Origin: Datisca glomerata
Taxonomy: Eukaryota; Streptophyta; Magnoliopsida; Cucurbitales; Datiscaceae
Reading direction: 5' to 3'
Assembly (NCBI GenBank): GCA_003255025.1
Contig: QANY01013163.1
Span: 124,001-188,000, forward strand
DNA: 64,000 nt
How positions within the stretch are numbered: position 1 is the stretch's first letter; every line of letters begins with the position of its first letter. Under the pieces are notes generated by a model. That model worked only from the letters and a program-made list of their open reading frames with translations, was not told the DNA's origin and made no database searches. The position numbers and the translations under genes are program-made. Shown here piece by piece: positions 22,611 to 34,649 of this stretch.

Positions 22611-23960
22611 TCACTTTTCTCAAGAGTACAATGGCAAGGAGAACCTGGTTATAGGTGATGGTAAGGCTTTGCATATAACTCACAAAGTTTCTACTTTTCT
22701 TCCTATTCCTCATGCTTCAATAATCTTAAAATTAAAATTTATGCTTAGAGTCTCATATTAAAAAGAATTTAGTTAGTGTATCTCAACTCGCCAAAGATAA
22801 TTCTCTCTTCATTCAATTTCATTCCACTTACTGTTTTATGAAGGATGAAGTAACTAGGAGGGTCCTTCTCAGAGGGAGACTTAAAGAGAGTCTCTATGAG
22901 TTGATGTTGCTTGGAGAAAGGAGAATTGTTGCACTAACTTGCAAACTTGCTTATTCAAAATCTTCTATATGTCATCCTACTGCTTTACATACTTCTACTT
23001 TGTGTAATTCACATGTGAATACCTACATTGTACCTTGCTTTAATAAGTTAGTAACATCACATTCTATGTCTGACATTTCATATCCTGTAAAGTTCAATTC
23101 TTCTTGTAATTCTGCTACTTTGAGTCATATAAGTAATCGTCATAATTCTGGAGGCAGTAAGTTCACTACATGAAATCAATCTGTGAAACCTATACCATGC
23201 AATATACTTTCTTATTCAACATTTGTTATGAAATGTTCTTCTATTTTTGACTTGTGGCATACGAAATTAGGTCATCCCAATGTGAAAATTGTCTTACAAA
23301 TGTTAAAGCAGTGTAATATCAATGCCTATGTATCAAACTAATCTTTCTATACTGCTTGTCCTGTAGAGAAAAGTCATGTTTTACATCACCCCACATCCAT
23401 TTCTCACGCATCTAAACCTTTGCAACTTATGCATACTAATTTATGGGGTCCTGCCCCCATTACCTCTCAAGAAGGTTATAGATCTACATAGTATTTTTAG
23501 ATGGTTTTAACATGTATACTTGGCTATATCCTCTAAAGAAAAAAACCAGATTCCTTTAAAACCATTATTTAGTTCAAAACCTTTGCTGAAAATCAGTTTT
23601 CATCCAAACATAAAACACTTTAGTCCGATTGGGGTGGGAATGGAGTCTTTGAGAGTTTATTAGCCTCACAAGGTATTGAATTCAGATATTCATGTCCCCA
23701 CTCTCATAATCAAAATGGAAGAGTATTAGAGAAAACACAGGAACTAGGTTAAGACAAGTCTCACACTCCTAGCATATACTTCAATGGCAACTTTTTGATT
23801 ACATGCCTTTCAAACATCAGTTTACTTGATCAAAAGATTGCCTACTAATGTCTTATCTGGTTTTTCTCCATATCAGATCGTATTTAATAAAGTCCCTTAT
23901 TACAAGTTTCTTAAAACATTTGGATGCGAATGTTTGACCGTATAACAAAAATAAGCTTCA
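22611..23960 (+). pseudogene. Copia A protease end, GAG-pre-integrase and integrase remnant
   Basis: Shifted-frame pieces include KNLVSVSQLAKDN near 22760-22800 and LWHTKLGHPNVKIVLQML near 23255-23305, the HHCC zinc-binding start of integrase. CPVEKSH, PLQLMHTNLWGPAP (catalytic Asp replaced by Asn in the usual H-x-D-[LV]-W-G-P) and SHNQNGRV near 23703 follow. Multiple stops interrupt it, so it is non-functional. Confidence 0.7.
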
Positions 23961-24479
23961 ATTTAGGACTCAGTAGTGTGCTTTCATAGATTATTCCCTA
24001 TCTCATAAATGATACTTATGCTTACATTCCTCTTAAAATATATGTAGCCATTAATGTCATATTCAATGAGTCTTGCTTTCCCTTTTCTAAAGGTTTTCCT
24101 TGGCTTAAACCAAAATAATCACCCTCTACAGAACCCAATAATGGTACAACCTTTCAATTCACTTCATCAGTATTACCTTAATCTTGTTCCTTTTCTTCAT
24201 CAAGTCAAGGTGCTCATTATTCTAATTCAAAATCAACTCATGGAAACCATTCAAAGTCCTAAACAAAGGGTCTCTTCAGGTAATGTTTCTGTCTTTTCTC
24301 AAGATTTACCTTTATCTTTACCTGCTCATAATTCTACTACTGAAAATGTGAATTCTCTAAAAATTATCCCTTTCATGAGAGTACCTTTTGTATCCAGTTT
24401 TGAATCTAGTGATAAACTGCGTGGTGATCAAGTTCCCAATCATTCACATTTCGATATAGTGCCTCCTATTCACACTACT

Positions 24480-25370
24480 AAAAAATCTCACCCTATGATA
24501 ACTCGATCTAGGACATGATATCTTAAACCTAAAATTTTTCTAACTTCCAAACATTATATGCATACTGATCCAGCTTTAACTGAGCCTACATCAATGAAAC
24601 AAGCTTTAAATTGTACTTCTGGGAGAGAAGCAATGGACTTGGAGTTTAAGGCATTGAAATAAAACAACATATAGGACTCACTACCATATTGTCCTAATAT
24701 GACTTTTATGGGAAATTGATGGATTTGTAAGCTAAAATTCAATGTGGATGGGATTGTTCAAAGGAATAAGGCATGCCTAGTTGCCAAACGTCTCCATCAG
24801 ACACCGGACATCGACTACAAAGAAACCTTTTCTCCCATTGTCAAGCCCACTACAGTGAGAATAGTTATATCCTTAGCTGCATCTTTCAATTGGGGAGTAC
24901 ATCAACTAGATGTAAGTAATGCGTTTCTTAATGGCACACTAGAAGAACCTGTCTTTATGGTTCAACTTAAAGGCTATATTGACAACACCTATCCTAAACA
25001 TGTGTGTGTTAAAGAATGCCTTGTATGGACCGAAGCAAGTACCCCGTGCTTGGTATGACAAGTTAAGAAGCACCTTGTTTCACTAGGGCTTCATCAACAC
25101 AGTTTTAGAAACCTCATTGTTTCTTCATTTTACAAGTGTATGTTAATGATATTTTAGTTACAAGGAATCATGATACCAAAATTTAGTGGCTGATCCAGGA
25201 GTTAAGTCAAAAGTTTGGTTTGAAAAACTTAGTCAATCATACATCACTTCCTGGGAATGGAAGTTGCTCAAAATGCCAATGGATTTCACTTATCTCGAGC
25301 TGGCTATATCATTGATCTTCTCACTAAGACCAATATGCTTCACGCCAAGGCCTGCTCAACTCCCATAAAT
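24480..25370 (+). pseudogene. Copia A reverse transcriptase remnant
   Basis: RT blocks on the plus strand are MITRSRT, KQALNCT..EAMDLEFKAL and KACLVAKRLHQTPDIDYKET. They are followed by FSPIVKPTTVRIVISLAAS, HQLDVSNAFLNGTLEEPVFM and then YVNDILVT near 25136-25160. The catalytic YVDD has become YVND and two or more frame changes occur between 24520 and 25100. Confidence 0.8.
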
Positions 25371-25403
25371 GTCTAAATTAAACTCCATCATGATTCTTCC
25401 GAG

Positions 25404-26100
25404 TTGTTAAGTGATGTCACTCTCTACATAAGTATTCTAGTTTCCATGCAATATCTAATGCTCACAAGGCCAAATATTGCATACATAGTCAATAAGTTTA
25501 GCCAATTCGTACAAAGACCTACAGTCACTTACTGGACAATATGTAAGCATCTCATTCGTTATCTTAAAGGTTCATTGTATGATGGAATTGTTCTTAAGCC
25601 ATCTTCAAACTTGAATATTGAGGATTATTTTTATGCAGACTGGGCTTCTAGTATTGATGATTTCAAGTCCATTGGTGGGTATGCCATTTTTCATGGCTCT
25701 TCTCTGGTTTCATAGGCCTCTAAAAAGCAGTAGGTAGTAGCACACTCGAGTACAGAAAGTGAGTATCGTGCTCTCTCTAATACTACTGCTGAAGTTGTTT
25801 GAATTATCTCCCTTCTCACAGAATTGCAAGTTTCTCAATTATCCTCACATGTTATATGGTTGTGATAATATGATGCTTTATCTTTAGCAGCAAATCCGGT
25901 TCTTCATGCTCGATCGAAACACTTAGAGGTTGATATGCACTTTATTCATGATAAAGTGTTGAATAAGTCTATTGATATTCGTTTTGTTCCGTCTCACGAT
26001 CAGACTGCAGATGTCCTCAACAAATCCATGTTTGAACCTCGATTTCTCTTCATGAAGTCCAAACTTGAAGCGGTTAACACCCTTTTTTGTTTGAAGGGGG
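25404..26100 (+). pseudogene. Copia A RNase H remnant and polypurine tract
   Basis: LMLTRPNIAYIVNKFSQFV, HLIRYLKGS, YADWASSIDDFKSIGGYAIF and ESEYRALSNTTAEVV mark RNase H. MHFIHDKVLNKSIDIRFVPS and TADVLNKSMFEPRF form the Copia tail. The purine tract GAAGGGGGATTATAGG at about 26092-26107 precedes the right LTR. Confidence 0.8.
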
Positions 26101-26103
26101 ATT

Positions 26104-26373
26104 ATAGGGAAGCTAACTCAACAACATTGCCATGTAAACAACATGCCATGCAGAGTGAAACTTAAGCTACGGTAGTTGAGTTAGTCGAAGGGCATATCAA
26201 GTGATATGGTTGCGTCTGACACGTAGATTGAGTTAGGATGTTATTATCATAGTTTTGTATTCTGAAGAGTATAAATATTGTACAATGTATTCGTTGATAA
26301 TTAATGAGAATTTATCTAAGAGAGCATAAACCTCCTCTGTTTGTTCCTGTGTCGCGCTCTTTATCATATTGCA
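26104..26373 (+). repeat. Copia A 3' LTR
   Basis: It is a direct repeat of 10591-10858, with the U3 TATA motif GAGTATAAATATTG at about 26267-26280. It ends in ATTGCA at 26373. Confidence 0.85.
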
Positions 26374-27495
26374 ACTATAACTTTGGTATGGCAGTTAATG
26401 TCTTGCTTTTCAGCCAATTAATTGGAAGTCAAATTACTGACAGATTTGATATGCTTAGAAAGAAAATAGAATAATATGGTAGAGTGCCAAATATGAGTCA
26501 AAATCTGAAATGGACAGGTCACATTTATAACTTATAAATGGATCAATTTTAATGTCACAGTGTTCATGTTTGGGTTATATAAATTTCACATAACTTAATC
26601 ACGTCATTGTTTTCACCCATTCACTCCATGACCGCCATTTGCGTAAACTAAAGAGCTAATGAAGTTCACCGAGCAAATGAAAGTACACGACAGCACAACA
26701 TTCGAAAATCAAAGCATCAATTATACTCATCAAAATCTAGTGTTCAATGTGCAAATAATTATAGTCTAATGGCAGCTACTACAGTCACGAGTACGACCAG
26801 CTAGATCTAAAAGCAGCCCATCAAAATCCGGAAGCCATGGCAAAAGAAAACCCAGCTCCAAATTGCAAAAAGGAAAAAATGAAAAGAAATAAGAAAAGAA
26901 AAATCAAAATGTCGTCATAGGCCACGAATCTGATGTTCTTTTTTCTTTGTTTTGTCAAGAGAATCTGATGAAGTTCACGTTCTTCTGCTGTAAAGTGCAA
27001 AATATCTGAGTGGTGTTTCGGTAATATTAGGAAAGATCAAGTGCTCTTTGGAAAACAAACACATTCGTTAGCGAATCTCCATACGATTCTTTTGCACTCT
27101 ACTTAAAGATCCATCGGGATCCTTTCTCTTTGTCAGGACTGCGAACTTCTCTTATAAATTCTCTTGTTTTCCTTATTGATAAGAAAAAAGTTTATTTTTC
27201 AGCTGATTTAATTCCTACGCAAAATCCTTATTGAGCAGCTCTCGAAACTTACGTTGTTAAGTACAGAAAATTTGTGATTTGTGTTTGTTTTTTTCTTCTT
27301 CAAGCTTGAGTGTTTGGCCTTCTGGACCGATATGAAAAGATATCTGTATCCACCTCTCAGACTCTCCCCTTTATTGAGATAAACAAAAACCCATCCTCTT
27401 CAGCCACCTTATCTCCTATCTGTGTCTCTCTCAATGTTCTCTTCTTGAAATAGGCCAGATTTTCTTGGGTTTTCTTGAAGGGACCAAAGAGAGAC
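26374..27495 (+). promoter_or_regulatory. Intergenic region: displaced upstream flank of peptide copy 1, then promoter and 5' UTR of the NTT gene
   Basis: 26374-26440 is homologous to the upstream flank of peptide copy 2 (60645-60720). The rest has no ORF of note. A TATAAATT at about 27152-27160 is a possible TATA box for the downstream NTT gene. The pyrimidine-rich stretch 27350-27430 looks like plant 5' UTR. A 5' UTR intron ending in TTTTTCAG near 27201 is possible but not provable here. Confidence 0.4.
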
Positions 27496-30460
27496 ATGGA
27501 GGCTGTTCTTCAGAGCAAAGGGCTTCTGTCTTTACCCCCAAACCCCAGAACCAGGTGTTTACTTCCTTCACAGGGTTTAAGGTTAAGAATTTTCTCTCCA
27601 AAACCGAAAATTCTTGATGGGGTTTCTCTTTCTTCAAATGCTTTTAAAGAATTTCAGGGTTTTGTCCCAAAAACTCATGGAATTTGCCACAGAAAGGGGG
27701 TTTCTCTTATCTGCAGGGCTGAAGCTGCTGCAGCTGCTGATGGGCAGCCGGTTTTTAGTGAACCTGAGGCTGAGAGCCCCAAGTTTCTGGGGATTGAACT
27801 TACAACACTTAAAAAGATTGTGCCACTTGGGTTGATGTTCTTTTGTATCCTTTTCAACTATACAATCCTCAGGGACACAAAAGATGTGTTGGTTGTGACG
27901 GCAAAAGGGAGTAGTGCAGAGATTATACCATTTCTGAAGACTTGGGTTAACTTGCCAATGGCTATTGGGTTTATGCTGTTGTACACAAAATTGGCTAATG
28001 TGTTGTCTAAGAAGGCTCTCTTCTACACTGTCATCGTTCCTTTTATCACATTTTTCGGGGCGTTTGGGTTTCTTTTATATCCTCTTAGCAATTATATCCA
28101 CCCTGAAGCATTTGCGGATAAGCTTCTCAACATTCTTGGTCCAAGATTCCTTGGCCCGTTGGCAATTATGAGGATCTGGAGCTTTTGCTTGTTCTATGTC
28201 ATGGCAGAACTTTGGGGGAGTGTGGTGATTTCTGTATTGTTCTGGGGGTTTGCCAATCAGGTAACTATAATTAAAACCCAATTGTAATTGCATACTGAAT
28301 TTCACGTTTATTGTCTGAAAGATGATTTTTTTTTACAATATTGACATTCTTTTCTAGAATCAGAACTTTGTAAGTTATTGGAGGTCTCTTTTTTGAACTG
28401 CATCAAGAGTATCTGAATATTTAATGTTGTATGCTTGCGTTTAAAAGTGGAACTTAAGTTTGTCAGCCGATCTAACTGCTTTTTGTCGTTGAATCTTCTA
28501 GAAGTTTATGTAATTTGTCGCTGGAAGATAGTTTGTTATATGTCTGTGATATCGCAGACGACTGTGATCTATGGTAATCATCCACAAGGATGGAAGGAAA
28601 CACAATATTTCAACTAATAATTGCGAGTTATAACCTTTTAATTCCACTATAGCTCATAATTCGATGCTAAGTTCGTGGTGCTTGGAATCTTTGGATCTAT
28701 CAGACATCAATAATTTTAATAGTGTTAATTTGTTATGATTTGAATTCTAAAATCAATCAAATTCTTGGATGAGTAGAACAAAATGAAGATTAATAAACTA
28801 TAGGTTTGAATTCAGTGTCCCGTTTAAGCCTTGGAGGTTTATCTGATTTGCAACTGGAGTTTGTGAATCAATTCAGTGTCCTGTTTAAGCCTTTGGAGCT
28901 TGATTCTCTATAACACTATTTTTTACTTGAAGATAAATAATTTTAGAGCATGCTTACTGTGTAGATAACCACCGTTGAGGAAGCAAAGCGATTCTACCCT
29001 CTATTTGGACTTGGCGCAAATGTGGCTCTTATTTTCTCAGGCCGAACAGTAAAGTACTTCTCTAATATGAGAAAGAATTTGGGTCCTGGAGTTGACGGTT
29101 GGGCCATATCACTGAAAGCAATGATGAGCATTGTCGTGCTGATGGGGCTTGCAATCTGTTTCATCTACTGGTGGGTGAATAGATATGTTCCTCTTCCAAC
29201 TCGTAGTAAGAAGAAGAAGGTAAACAAATCTTCTACCAAGCTATTTAATCAGTCGTATTCTGATTCTTTGTTTTATTTTATTTTGAAAACTTGCACAGAC
29301 AAGCCCGTGTTTGTCTTTAACTATATTGCAGGTCCTTGTGTTGTGACTTAACTCGCAATGACAAATTTATAGGACTCGGTGCATATATCATTTATTATAT
29401 CTAAGAGAAATATATACAATCGATTTTCAGAAAAAAAAATTTCTCATGTTAATTCATTTGCAGGAAAAGCCTAAAATGGGGACTATGGAGAGCTTGAAAT
29501 TCTTGGTCTCTTCACCATACATTAGAGATCTCGCGACTTTGGTGGTTGCATATGGTATTAGCATCAACCTCGTTGAGGTTACATGGAAATCTAAGCTCAA
29601 AGCTCAGGTAAGTTTCATTTTAATTTCTCAAGTCGTGCTTAGTTGATCAGGTCGATTGATAAATCATATCTCGTTTGCAGTTTCCGAGCCCGAACGAGTA
29701 CTCTTCATTCATGGGTGACTTCTCAACTGCCACAGGAATAGCAACTTTCACAATGATGCTGCTTAGCCAGTTCATATTTGAAAAATACGGATGGGGCGTT
29801 GCAGCCAAGATTACACCCACCGTCCTACTTCTCACCGGAGTTGGTTTCTTTTCGTTGATTTTATTCGGGGACCCAATTGCCCCTGTTATAGCAAAGTTCG
29901 GGATGACTCCTCTTCTTGCAGCAGTTTATGTGGGCGCCTTGCAGAACATTTTCAGCAAAAGTGCCAAGTACAGCTTGTTTGACCCTTGCAAGGAAATGGC
30001 CTATATTCCTTTAGATGAGGACACCAAGGTTTGTAGCTGTAAATGATTTTTTCGTTTATGGACCGATGAACTTCGATATATATCTGAATTATATCGATTG
30101 TTTGTTGATTTTCTCGTGTAAATACTGTTTTAGGTTAAGGGGAAGGCAGCCATTGATGTTGTGTGCAATCCATTGGGGAAGTCCGGAGGCGCCTTAATCC
30201 AGCAGTTTATGATATTGACATTTGGGTCACTTGCAAACTCGACTCCTTACCTCGGAGGTATCCTTTTAGTGATAGTTATTGCATGGTTAGCAGCGGCTAA
30301 ATCGTTAGACACACAGTTTACTGCATTAAGGAAAGAGGAAGAGCTCGAGAAAGAGATGGAAAGATCGACTGTCAAGATACCAGTTGTGGCTCAAGAAGAC
30401 GTTGGTAATGGTTCCTTGGCAAGTGAGTCATCTCCGTCTTCAACCTCGACTCCCATCTAA
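27496..30460 (+). CDS. NTT: Plastid ATP/ADP translocase (TLC/NTT family nucleotide transporter)
   Basis: Exons 27496-28260, 28965-29219, 29464-29607, 29681-30028 and 30134-30460 join without frame change into 612 residues. All junctions are GT-AG and phase 0. The ATG at 27496 is used because the transit sequence begins there; an in-frame TTG upstream is not a plant start. Residues 1 to about 80 are Ser/Pro/basic-rich with a cleavage-like LICRAEAAAAA; the TLC carrier with about 12 membrane helices follows. RDTKDVLVVTAKGSSAEIIPFLK lies in the first loops (written as conserved blocks). Lys148, Glu238 (in MAELWG), Glu378 (in NLVEVTWK) and Lys520 (in PLGKSGG) correspond, with a constant offset of 7, to K155, E245, E385 and K527 of the Arabidopsis carrier. 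The family imports cytosolic ATP into plastids in exchange for ADP and phosphate across the inner envelope. Length fits plant NTTs (about 600-630). Which paralogue (NTT1 or NTT2) cannot be told. Confidence 0.97.
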
Positions 30461-31384
30461 AACACGCTTCCATTTTATACTAGAAAAGGGAAGGGGGAGA
30501 TTAAAATTTGAAATTTAGTGAGTAGCAGTTTAGGTTATTCGTTTGCTGTAGGATTTGTTTTTAAATTTTTACAGAAACAAAAAAAATGCTAAAAGAAGCA
30601 GCATGTTTCTGACTGTTTCAGGTCTATGTTTCTTAATATATATTGAGCTGTCAGTTCTACATCTTCAATTACATTTCTATTTATTGACAGAAAATCCCTT
30701 TTAAAAAGATTGTTTCTCAAGTCCTGCCGTGGTGACCAACGTTTTGTTTCTTCTGCAATATTAAGGTTGATTCTTGCAATCTGCCATGGGTGAACTTAGA
30801 AAGAAAATGGATACTTTCTGGTTTTTGCTTTGTTCTTGAGTGATGTATATTCTATTGAAGAGTGAGTGTGGTTAGAACTAATTGATTGTCATAAGCGGGA
30901 GAGGCTTTGTGGCTATGCAATGCATCCGCTCTGCTTCTTTGCAGGGTTGAAGGGATCCAGATTCGGATTCTTTCATATCCTGATGAACTGAAGATTATTT
31001 ACATGATCTGGGCCGTTTATTTTCTGCACAATTAAAAAGAAACATTATTTTCTTAAATTCTGAGCGATATGAGCCGATGATAATCAAACTAATGACTCAT
31101 ATATAACTCAACACAAGCGAAATGTTGAGGATCCCAACTCAGGATGAGAAGGGGCAGAGGACAGTGGAGAAAGTCAAGCTGAAATCTGTGGTCGACTCCA
31201 ATACAGGAGGAGAAGAGGCAGAGGAGTGTGGAGTATGTAAAGCTGAAACGTGCAGCTTACTATAGAAACAAAGTCAAAGTTCATTCCGTACGGAAAAATC
31301 TAATATATAATGTTGGTATATGCTATATATCTTATTCCATCAACTTCTGCAACCTCGTGTACATGTTGGAGAAGACAGCACATC
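30461..31384 (+). other. NTT 3' UTR and intergenic sequence up to the Gypsy element
   Basis: The first 200-300 bp downstream of the stop are AT-rich with AATATATA/ATTAAA-like signals (30630-30690) and are probably the NTT 3' UTR. The remainder has no supported gene. Two GAGAAG(A)GGCAGAGGA-like segments at about 31146-31162 and 31209-31225 form a small imperfect direct repeat. A 77-codon ORF at 31228 has no recognisable family and runs into the Gypsy LTR. Confidence 0.4.
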
Positions 31385-31389
31385 ATAAG

Positions 31390-32038
31390 TGTAAAGGATT
31401 TTTTCCGCCCTCAAGGAAAAAATGTATTGATAAGGCTAAAATTTGTGTAAGTATGAGATAGAAAGAGATGTGATCCTCTAAAATTCTTCAGAGTCCAAAA
31501 GTCTTATATTTTATTGAATATGTTGGTTTTATATAGGCTTCCTCAATTACATGGGTTTAAATAAAGATAATCGTCTTTATTTTACATCTGTCACATTCAA
31601 CTGCCCATCAATTGTTGTCACATGATAGTTTTCTGTGGTTCCGAGCCAATTAGTCAAAACCACTTGGTGACCTACCAACCAGTCTTGTTTGAGCGGTGCA
31701 ACTGACTCAATCAATCACGGTTACTTGATTATCAGTATGAACCCATTTTCCCATTTTGATATTTTGTCCCACCCTTGAGGTGATGACCCCCGTTCTCGAG
31801 ATGTCGGTTCCCGTTCTTGAAGCGATGATCCCCCGTTCTCGAGATGTCAGTTCTCGTTCTTGAATCGATAATCCACCGTTATCGAGATGTCGGTTCCCGT
31901 TCTTTGAAGCAATGATTACCCGTTCTGTGAGTATCTTGCGACTTCAGTTAGTCATTCATTTCCATTTTTTTGCGCTTCTCATGAGTTCGGTGTAAGTTCC
32001 TTCCGTCCAGGTGGCAGTGAATATTTTTTACTTATTCA
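31390..32038 (-). repeat. Tat-like element 3' LTR (left)
   Basis: A 649-bp direct repeat of 40938-41591. It contains a short internal repetitive motif, GATGATCCCCCGTTCTCGAGATGTCGGTTCCCGTTC-like units at about 31775-31920, also present in the right LTR. Written here only as a positional description, the unit recurs about every 50 bp, three to four times. Confidence 0.9.
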
Positions 32039-32052
32039 TTTTCCCCCATTGT
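32039..32052 (-). other. Tat-like element polypurine tract
   Basis: The minus strand reads CAATGGGGGAAAA directly before the TGAATAAG that opens the 3' LTR. This is the expected site for priming of plus-strand DNA synthesis. Confidence 0.8.
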
Positions 32053-32719
32053 TCTTTGACGATGTTCGTCGATGTGCAATGAATGTTCTCAGCACGCGCC
32101 CCATTTTTGGAGAACGACTATTCTTGATCTACTTTCATCAATTCAGGATCCTCTTTTGTTCTGCAAAACGTTAAGTGTTGTGCAAGAAAAAATCATAAAT
32201 ATGTTTTTAAATGATGAGATAATGTACCATCATTGTCGCGTTTCTGGGGTTGCTGACACATTCCTTGGAAACTTCATTGTTCTTAATTTTGTTTTATCCT
32301 ATCGTGACACGCGTGCGCATAGGCTTCATTTTTTGCATTCCTCATGCGTTGCTTCGTTTTATGACTCTCACATCATGCACGTTTTTTACCCATTGGGTTT
32401 CCTTTTATCCAGTTGTCGTGTCGTCACTGGCCCGCCGGTTCTTAGGTAGACTGGCAGTAATTATTCCGTTCTCTTCCCTATGCGTTTGTCGTTTCACTCT
32501 TCCCCTATTCAGAATCGATGTCTTTTCATCTCTCTATCTATTAAACGCTTTTGAACTTGCTTTTGGCGTCCGTAGCCTATATTACCTAGGTTTCCCCTAT
32601 TTATTTTCTTTTTCTTACGTTTATTCCTATCTTCTGTAAGTTCTCCTTTCTTCCCTTCTTCATCTTCGTGGTCTCTTCTCTTTTTGTCTCTTTTTTTTGC
32701 ATTCCTTCTTTTGGCAGTG

Positions 32720-34649
32720 ATGGAAGAAGACCCATTCAAGGTGACCGTTCCCTTAGTTAGGAATGAAAATGAATTTGACCGCTTTCTTGCCCTTCACAGG
32801 GACGCCTTCCCCCTAGACGTAATCTGTTTCCTTAAATCTTCTCCCTGTAATCCTCCTTACCAAAATTCTTTAACCCCAATGTATATAGCATTAGGTTTGA
32901 AGCTTCTCTTCTCTCATCTTTTCCAGGAATTTTTTGATACTTTCAACCTTGCCCCCTCCCAATATACCCCTAGTACATATAGGGTCTTTTAGGGATTGAA
33001 GTCCTCAATAGGAGGCAAAACCTAAATATAGGGGTAGATGAAATATGCATCGTGTACATAGTGAAAGGGAGCGAACTGTCATATTAACTAGCTCCCCGCG
33101 CAAGTGAGAAGCGGGGAGAACTAGTTACTGACCTTCCCAGCAGGGATAAAGGCTGGGAGGAAGGTACACTCCTCGTAGGTGGAAACTGGGATGGAAACGG
33201 TAGTTGGGTCGTTCCCCATATCTGGAGGAGTTCAGTAAGTAGTCGGGGCCCTCATTTCCTTCTATTTTTATCTTATAGTCCCGATTGCCATTTTTCATTT
33301 GTTGTTGAGCTTCTCTTTTCTAAGTTCTAACCCCTATTTTCTTTCTTTTATGTAGATAGGAGTTTGGATAAGAGATTTTTCACCCTGAAAGAGGTTGTCA
33401 CGTGACTCTGTGCCACCTATAATTGTCTGGAGAAGGACTAGAGGGATCTACTTGACCCAATGAGGGATATCGAGGACGCGGTCATGCCCGTCCCCGTCGC
33501 TGAGTCCGTTGCTATGTCGTCTTCTATAGTGGAAGTTCCTCAGGCTATTCCTGTTGCGATCTTCGCTCCCTCTTTTCATCAAATCGTTAGGTCAAGCTCT
33601 TCTAACTATTTGGACTTGGATTAGGAGGAGGAAGGTTTTGATAAGGGAGAAAGAGTGCGTGAGGATAAATAAGAAGCTTCTTGGAAAGAACGAGAGGACG
33701 AGGATGTGCTTTTTCGCTTCACGTACAATGAGCTTGAGATGATGAAGCGCCTAAAGAGCAATTTATAGGGAGTACCTGGGGACCGCCAGTTCTGTACTTG
33801 TCGTTTCTGAGCAGGCTCCTCCTCCCATTCCCGATCTTCCCGTCCCTTCCACTGATCTCCCTATTGGTGAAGCGGTTACTACTGTTGCGAGGAACACCGT
33901 CGCATCCCCCTTCCTTCCTGGCGTGGCGGTGTCATCCCGCGGTTCCGCCAGTTCCTGCTGACATTAGTTTTTCGAAGGATTCCCGATCTTTGTATTTAGT
34001 CGCGAAGGGAATCGTATTTGAGGTGTACGCTCATGTACTCTGCTAGTTGTCTTTTCATGATAAGGTCATCAGCCCGAGTCATGCTCTGATGCATGTAATT
34101 TCTTTTACTTCCTTTCCATGTTTTCCCTAAGTAGAAAATTATTTTTAATTTTTTGGCCAGCGCTTTTTTGAGCAGGCTCTGACTTATCGCAACGGGATGC
34201 AAGAAGACATTTAGGCTGCTGAGGAGGAGGTAGCCGGTTGTAGGATAGAGGTGGTGGAGACCATCAAAGCCTACAATGTCGTTGTCTCTTAAAGGGACAA
34301 TCTTAAGAAGGTAGCGGCTAAGCAGTCAAAACTTGAGTGGTCTTTGGGGGAGGCTGAAAGGTCCGTAGAGATAACTGGGGAGAACTTGTCCATCCTTGAG
34401 GTAAAGTTGGTCGAGGCCGAGGAAGCGTTGGCTAAGTCGAGTGAACAAGGGGCTGGTCTTGCGGCCACGTACCAGGCCATGGTTGACGAGTATGAGCAGA
34501 TGGCCTACACAGCGGGCTACTGCGACGCCATGGCTGATAAGCCCTCTTTATGTCCTCGGTCCCCCTTCTTGATGAGCTTATTGATTCTGAGGCTGAGCTT
34601 CCTGATAAGCCCTCTTCCTGCTTCTACCACCTTTTCTTTTCTATTGTAA
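32720..34649 (+). pseudogene. Antisense accessory ORF of the Tat-like element ('putative gypsy type transposon' domain plus coiled coil)
   Basis: On the strand opposite gag-pol, an ATG at 32720 opens MEEDPFKV...LALHRDAFPL and SLTPMYIALGLKLLFSHLFQ. It goes on EFFDTFNLAPSQYTPSTYR, then meets a stop at 32990. The pattern (fruit of hydrophobic and aromatic blocks followed by LAPSQ-x-P) resembles the plant domain called putative gypsy-type transposon. Further on, in another frame at 34344-34540, VEITGENLSILEVKLVEAEEALAKS is a clear coiled coil, followed by an AYxxGYxDA-like segment. Antisense accessory ORFs at this place are known from the Tat lineage (for example Grande). Function of the product is unknown. 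Here it is broken by stops and frame changes. Confidence 0.7.

Larger units (their letters stand above)
10591..26373 (+). mobile_element. Copia A: Ty1/Copia retrotransposon carrying two nested transposons, upstream of peptide gene copy 1
   Basis: LTRs of about 270 bp (10591-10858 and 26104-26373) flank a plus-strand gag-pol remnant. A CACTA element (11060-14477) and a Gypsy element (14765-22028) interrupt gag. Removing both leaves about 5.1 kb, a normal Copia length. The insertion split the upstream region of peptide gene copy 1: sequence homologous to the copy 2 upstream region runs up to about 10590 and resumes at about 26374 (TTTGGTATGGCAGTTAATG versus TTTTGGTAATGCAGTTAATG near 60650). RT carries YVND in place of YVDD and the frame is broken. 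Exact target duplications are not readable. Confidence 0.85.

Noticed and set aside
27431..28305. Antisense and alternative-frame ORFs across NTT exon 1
   Set aside because: They are shadows of a conserved coding exon and have no independent motif.
30461..31384. 77-codon ORF at 31228 as a small gene
   Set aside because: It runs into the Tat-like LTR at 31390, so its frame end is created by the insertion, and no family is recognisable.
32072..32639. Two plus-strand ORFs of 125 and 129 codons
   Set aside because: They overlap in different frames within the Tat-like element's 3' region, start directly after the LTR, and show no conserved motif. The domain-bearing frame starts only at 32720.
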